Assembly (NCBI RefSeq): GCF_000009765.2
Contig: NC_003155.5
Span: forward strand, 7,068,001-7,132,000
DNA: 64,000 bases
Source of the DNA: Streptomyces avermitilis MA-4680 = NBRC 14893
Lineage (GTDB): Bacteria > Actinomycetota > Actinomycetes > Streptomycetales > Streptomycetaceae
Direction: 5' to 3'
The position numbers and the translations under genes were made by a program. A model generated the notes under the pieces. It was given only the letters and a program-made list of their open reading frames with translations. It was not told the origin of the DNA and ran no database searches. Shown here piece after piece: positions 60,195-64,000 of this stretch. Each line of letters starts with the position of its first letter. The first letter of the stretch is position 1.

Positions 60195-61196
60195 TCAGCG
60201 CCCCTCGCCGGGATAACGCACCCCGACCCGTTCCCGTATCGCGTCCAGCGTCCGCATCACCGCGAGCGTGCCGTCCAGGGGGACGAGCGGCGACTCGGTC
60301 TCGCCCGCACGCAGGGCACGCATCACCTCCGCCGCCTCGTGCTTGAGGCTGTTGCGGGGGCCGGCCGCCGGGTCGGCCGTGAACTCCTCGGGGTCGCGGC
60401 CGTCCCGGTGCAGGACGAAGCGGTCCGGGAAGAAGAAGCCGTGCGGGATGTCGATCCGGCCCGCGGAACCGGTGACCGAGGCGGAGACGGGCGTACCACC
60501 GCTGATGGAGCAGTGCACCGAAGCGAGAGCGCCGCTCTCCCAGGAGAGCAGCGCTCCCGTCTGGAGGTCGACGCCCTCCTCCGAGAGCACCGCTCTCGCC
60601 GCGACGTCCGAGGGCTCCCCCAGCAGCAACTGCGCGAACGAGACCGGATAGACGCCCAGATCGAGCAGCGCTCCGCCGCCCTGCGCGGGGTCGCGGAGCC
60701 GGTGCGACGGCGGGAAGGGGCCCGCGAGGCCGAAGTCCGCCTGAACGGTGCGCACTTCACCGATCACCCCGTCGTCCACCAGCGCCTTCAACCGCCGCAC
60801 CAGCGGATTGCAGTACATCCACATGGCCTCCATCAGGAAGCCGTCGTGCCGCCGCGCGAGCGCGACCAGTTCCTCCGCCTCGCGCGCGTTCAGCGTGAAC
60901 GCCTTCTCGCACAGCACACCGCGCCCGGCCTCCAGGCACAGCCCGGCGGCGGCCCGGTGCGCCGAGTGCGGGGTGGCCACGTACACGACATCGACGTCCT
61001 CGTCCTCGGCGAGGGCGCCCCACTCGCCGTACGCCCGGGGTATCCCGAACCGTTCGGCGAACGTCTTCGCCGACTCCTCGCTGCGCGAGGCCACCGCCAC
61101 GACCTCCGCGTCCGGCAGATCCACCAGATCCGCCGCGAACGCCGCCGCGATCCCTCCGGTGGCCAGAATCCCCCACCGCACACGTTCGCTGGACAT
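60195..61196 (-). CDS. Gfo/Idh/MocA-family NAD(P)-dependent oxidoreductase
   Basis: A 333-residue enzyme. Rossmann loop WGILATGGIAAAFA, then VVAVASRSEESAKTFAERFGI, the HSAHRAAAG and CEKAFTLNAREA (catalytic EK) segments. The C-terminal alpha/beta domain has GGGALLDLGVYPVSFAQLLLG. It resembles trans-1,2-dihydrobenzene-1,2-diol / sugar dehydrogenases. GAGGGG lies before the ATG at 61196. It is divergent from the Bcr/CflA gene with 81 bp between. Substrate unknown. Confidence 0.88.
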   Translation of the reverse strand: MSSERVRWGILATGGIAAAFAADLVDLPDAEVVAVASRSEESAKTFAERFGIPRAYGEWGALAEDEDVDVVYVATPHSAHRAAAGLCLEAGRGVLCEKAFTLNAREAEELVALARRHDGFLMEAMWMYCNPLVRRLKALVDDGVIGEVRTVQADFGLAGPFPPSHRLRDPAQGGGALLDLGVYPVSFAQLLLGEPSDVAARAVLSEEGVDLQTGALLSWESGALASVHCSISGGTPVSASVTGSAGRIDIPHGFFFPDRFVLHRDGRDPEEFTADPAAGPRNSLKHEAAEVMRALRAGETESPLVPLDGTLAVMRTLDAIRERVGVRYPGEGR

Positions 61197-61277
61197 GTCC
61201 ACCCCTCGGTTCGCACCCCTGCCACCCCGTACGAGCTGAGAGCATAGGTCGCGGACCGAACGAAAAGGGAGGGGCAG

Positions 61278-62717
61278 ATGCCCGAGCGGGGCCGTACCAC
61301 GCCCGGCCAGGAAGGCCCGGCGGGGGACATACCGAACACGGCGGTCGCCGCCCCGGCGCCCGTACCGTCCCCGCGGGCCCGGCAGCCCGCGCACACACCG
61401 TCCCCGAAGGCGCCGCGGCCCCCGCGGCAGCCGTCCGGTACGGCGCGCGGCGCGGCCCTGCGCCGTACCGGTCTCCTCGTCACGTTCGTGCTCGGCGGGC
61501 TCACCGCCACGCCGCCGCTGGCCATGGACATGTACCTGCCGTCGCTGCCGGAGGTCACCAGGTCGCTGCACGCCCCGGCCGCGACCGTGCAGCTCACCCT
61601 CACCGCGTGCCTGGCGGGCATGGCGTTCGGGCAGCTCGTCGTCGGGCCGATGAGCGACAAGTGGGGACGCCGGCGGCCGCTGCTCACCGGGCTCGTCGTC
61701 TACATCGTGGCCACCGCGCTGTGCGCGATCGCGCCGAACGTCGAACTGCTCGTCGCCTTCCGGCTCGCGCAGGGCCTCGCGGGCGCCGCCGGGATCGTGA
61801 TCGCGCGGGCCGTGGTGCGCGACCTGTACGACGGCGTGGCGATGGCCCGGTTCTTCTCCACCCTCATGCTGATCTCCGGGGTCGCCCCGATCGTCGCTCC
61901 CCTCATCGGCGGCCAGATCCTGCGCGTCACGGACTGGCGGGGCGTCTTCGTCGTCCTCACCGTCGTCGGCATCGCGCTCACCGCGCTCGTGTGGACCAGG
62001 CTCCCCGAGACCCTCGACCCCGCCGAACGCCACGACGGGGGCGTCGGCGAGGCCCTGCGCTCCATGCGTACGCTGCTCGCCGACGCCGCCTTCACCGGCT
62101 ACATGCTCGCCGGCGGCTTCGCCTTCGCCGCGCTGTTCGCGTACATCTCCGCCTCGCCCTTCGTGATCCAGGAGATCTACGGCGCCTCCCCGCAGACCTT
62201 CAGCCTCCTGTTCGGCCTCAACTCCGTCGGTCTGGTGATCGCCGGTCAGATCAACGGCAAGGTCCTGGTCGGCCGGGTCGGTCTCGACCGTGTCCTCGCG
62301 GTCGGCCTCGGCGTCATCACGCTCGCCGCGACCGCCCTGCTCCTGATGTCCACCGGTGTCTTCGGCCACGTCGGGCTCGCCCCGGTCGCCGCCGCGCTGT
62401 TCGTCCTGATGTCGGCGATGGGCCTGGCCCTGCCCAACACCCAGGCCCTCGCCCTGATGCGCACCCGGCACGCGGCCGGCTCCGCGTCCGCCCTGCTCGG
62501 CACCTGCTCCTTCCTCATCGGCGCGGTCGCCTCGCCGCTCGTCGGCATCGCGGGCGAGCACACCGCCGTCCCGATGGCCGTCGTCCAACTGGCCTCGGCA
62601 CTGGTGGCCGTCGCCTGCTTCATGGCACTGTGCCGTCCCTGGAAGAGGCGTGCGAGCGAGCAGGGTGGGGGGACCCCCGGCCCGAGCGCGGCCGAGAGCG
62701 TGGGGGAGGACAGCTGA
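61278..62717 (+). CDS. Bcr/CflA-family multidrug MFS exporter
   Basis: A 479-residue, 12-helix transporter. A disordered Pro-rich segment of about 60 residues comes first. Bcr/CflA signatures are PPLAMDMYLPSLPEV in helix 1, GPMSDKWGRRRPLL in loop 2-3 and ISGVAPIVAPLIGG in helix 5. It should export drugs or metabolites with protons. GGGAGGGG lies before the ATG at 61278. Its stop overlaps the CTG start of the serine hydrolase (CTGA), so the two are co-translated. Confidence 0.88.
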   Translation: MPERGRTTPGQEGPAGDIPNTAVAAPAPVPSPRARQPAHTPSPKAPRPPRQPSGTARGAALRRTGLLVTFVLGGLTATPPLAMDMYLPSLPEVTRSLHAPAATVQLTLTACLAGMAFGQLVVGPMSDKWGRRRPLLTGLVVYIVATALCAIAPNVELLVAFRLAQGLAGAAGIVIARAVVRDLYDGVAMARFFSTLMLISGVAPIVAPLIGGQILRVTDWRGVFVVLTVVGIALTALVWTRLPETLDPAERHDGGVGEALRSMRTLLADAAFTGYMLAGGFAFAALFAYISASPFVIQEIYGASPQTFSLLFGLNSVGLVIAGQINGKVLVGRVGLDRVLAVGLGVITLAATALLLMSTGVFGHVGLAPVAAALFVLMSAMGLALPNTQALALMRTRHAAGSASALLGTCSFLIGAVASPLVGIAGEHTAVPMAVVQLASALVAVACFMALCRPWKRRASEQGGGTPGPSAAESVGEDS

Positions 62718-63844
62718 GCGCACCGAGACTGCGCATCGACACCCCGGAGCGAGCCGGCCTCGACCCGCGGGAACTGACCCGGCTCGTCCACGACGTGCGC
62801 GGCCTCACCGAGGGCGAGCGCCCCTGGGCGGCGGGCGCCGTGGTGGTCGCCGGACGCGGTCCGGTGATCGCCGTGGAGGAGGCGGCGGGGTGGGCGGTGC
62901 GCTATGCGGCGTACGACGAGAAGAAGGACGCGGGCGTCGAACTGCCGCCCGCGGCACGGGTGCCGATGACCGTGCACACGCCCTTCGACCTGGCCTCGCT
63001 CACCAAGCTGTTCACCGCGGTCGCCGCGATGCAGCAGCTGGAGCGCGGCACGCTCGGCATCGACGCGCGGGTGGCGGCGTACCTGCCGGAGTTCCGCGCG
63101 GCCGCCCAGCACGGCATCACCGTACGGCAGCTGCTCACCCACACCTCCGGGCTGCGGCCCGAACTCCCGCTCTACGACTGCCCCTCGGACGCGGCGCGCC
63201 TCGCGCTGCTGCACGCCGAACCGCCGACGTCGGAGCCGGGGACGTATCGCTACTCGGACCTCAACATGCTCCTCCTCCAGTACGTCCTGGAGCGCATCAC
63301 CGGCCGCTCGCTCGACGTCCTCGTGCGCGACGGCATCACCCGCCCGCTGGGGATGACCGCGACGGGCTTCGGGCCGTGCCCGGGGGCGGCGGCGACGGAG
63401 GACCAGCGGCGGCCGTGGGCGAAGGCGGACCGCGGGATGCTGCGGGGCGTGGTCCACGACGAGAACGCCTGGGCGCTCGGCGGAGTGGCCGGCCACGCGG
63501 GCCTGTTCGCCACGGCCCGCGATCTGGCGGTCTTCTGCCGCACCCTCCTCGCGGGCGGCTCGTACGGCCCCGCCCGCATCCTCGGCCCGGACTTCGTCGA
63601 GCTGATGCTCGCGCCGCCGGGCCTGGGCTTCGCCATCGACCAGCCGTGGTTCATGGGCGCGCTGGCGTGCCGGGGCGCGGTGGGGCACACGGGCTTCACC
63701 GGGACGTCGCTGGTCCTCGACCCGGCGACGGACACGTTCCTGGTGCTGCTGGCCAACACGGTGCATCCGCGACGCCGGCCGGCGGACAGCGGGCCGCGGG
63801 CGGCGGCGGGCACACGGCTGGCCCGAGCCGTGCGCGGGACCTGA
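62714..63844 (+). CDS. beta-lactamase-family serine hydrolase with CTG start
   Basis: A 376-residue class C-type serine hydrolase. The nucleophile motif is SLTK (S95, K98), the YxN motif is YSDLN and the third motif is in GHTGFTG. Related proteins are esterases and D-peptidases. The start is CTG at 62714: GGGAGGA ends 3 bases upstream, it overlaps the exporter stop as CTGA, and the reading SAPRLRIDTPERAGLDPREL gives the usual family N terminus. No ATG, GTG or TTG with a ribosome site is available. No signal peptide, so it appears cytosolic. The pair may detoxify and export one class of compound. Confidence 0.83.
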   Translation: MSAPRLRIDTPERAGLDPRELTRLVHDVRGLTEGERPWAAGAVVVAGRGPVIAVEEAAGWAVRYAAYDEKKDAGVELPPAARVPMTVHTPFDLASLTKLFTAVAAMQQLERGTLGIDARVAAYLPEFRAAAQHGITVRQLLTHTSGLRPELPLYDCPSDAARLALLHAEPPTSEPGTYRYSDLNMLLLQYVLERITGRSLDVLVRDGITRPLGMTATGFGPCPGAAATEDQRRPWAKADRGMLRGVVHDENAWALGGVAGHAGLFATARDLAVFCRTLLAGGSYGPARILGPDFVELMLAPPGLGFAIDQPWFMGALACRGAVGHTGFTGTSLVLDPATDTFLVLLANTVHPRRRPADSGPRAAAGTRLARAVRGT

Positions 63845-63856
63845 GAGAATCGCGAG

Positions 63857-64000
63857 GTGAACGCCCCCGCCTCCGCAACCGACACGCTGCGCTCCGCCCT
63901 CGCCGGGCTGCTCGCCGGGCTGCCGCCGAAGCAGGCCGCCCAGGCGGTGGACCGGCTGATCGCCAACTACCGGGGGCGGACCCCGACGCACGCGCCGGTG
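63857..64000 (+). CDS. Rsm22-like methyltransferase, 5' end only
   Basis: 48 codons before the window ends: VNAPASATDTLRSALAGLL, PPKQAAQAVDRLIANYRG, TPTHAPV. This is the usual N terminus of the Streptomyces Rsm22-family SAM methyltransferases (putative small-ribosomal-subunit methylation or assembly factors). GCGAG precedes the GTG at 63857. The SAM-binding part lies outside the window, so the call rests on the N terminus alone. Confidence 0.6.
   Translation, partial: MNAPASATDTLRSALAGLLAGLPPKQAAQAVDRLIANYRGRTPTHAPV

Overview
The window has very high GC content, strong third-position G/C bias, GTG and CTG starts, twin-arginine exported enzymes, an mce lipid-transport operon and an actinobacterial-type RNase P RNA. 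Together these point to a Streptomyces or near relative, in a mostly core part of the chromosome interrupted by an accessory island. No tRNA, rRNA, transposase or CRISPR array was seen.

Layout. 0.1-4.9 kb: methyltransferase, cell-wall amidase, a small secreted protein lying beside a decayed copy of the amidase 3' end, a membrane protein and an F420-type oxidoreductase. 5-12 kb: two DHA2 exporters, a thiolase and a DesK-like two-component system. 12.2-15.3 kb: a MaoC hydratase - alcohol dehydrogenase - SDR operon that resembles steroid or lipid side-chain beta-oxidation. The thiolase and this operon share two kinds of upstream palindrome, one matching the KstR consensus, and the oxidoreductase has the second kind. 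15.6-25.7 kb: housekeeping genes (Nif3 - zinc ribbon - RNase H/phosphatase operon, KDPG aldolase, YaaA, RNB exonuclease, AraC regulator, EamA exporter) and rnpB.

26.05-31.6 kb: a genomic island inserted at the 3' end of rnpB. It is bounded by a 27-bp perfect repeat of the rnpB end and has integrase arm-type-like repeats near both ends, but no integrase. It carries a graspetide (omega-ester peptide) operon: two tiny genes, precursor tgmA, ATP-grasp ligase tgmB, PIMT-like methyltransferase tgmC and a DUF6087 gene. A divergent XRE regulator gene with a frameshift and a small conserved gene complete it. Just beyond the right repeat is a decayed second left end with a remnant of tgmC, so a similar element seems to have inserted twice. 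A third, shorter rnpB-end match lies at 47.33 kb.

32.2-47.2 kb: a SAM methyltransferase, an AMIN-like secreted protein, and a complete mce locus on the minus strand (MceG ATPase, YrbE4A/B, MceA-F, two Mce-associated proteins). Most genes overlap by 4 nt. An unusual membrane-anchored ECF sigma factor and a lytic transglycosylase precede it. 47.4-64 kb: M64 peptidase with a seven-repeat propeller, secreted DUF3616-like protein, MazG-like protein, DoxX, SnoaL-like protein, MacB-type ABC exporter, D,D-carboxypeptidase, SDR, PhoD phosphatase, Gfo/Idh oxidoreductase, Bcr/CflA exporter, serine hydrolase and the start of an Rsm22-like methyltransferase.
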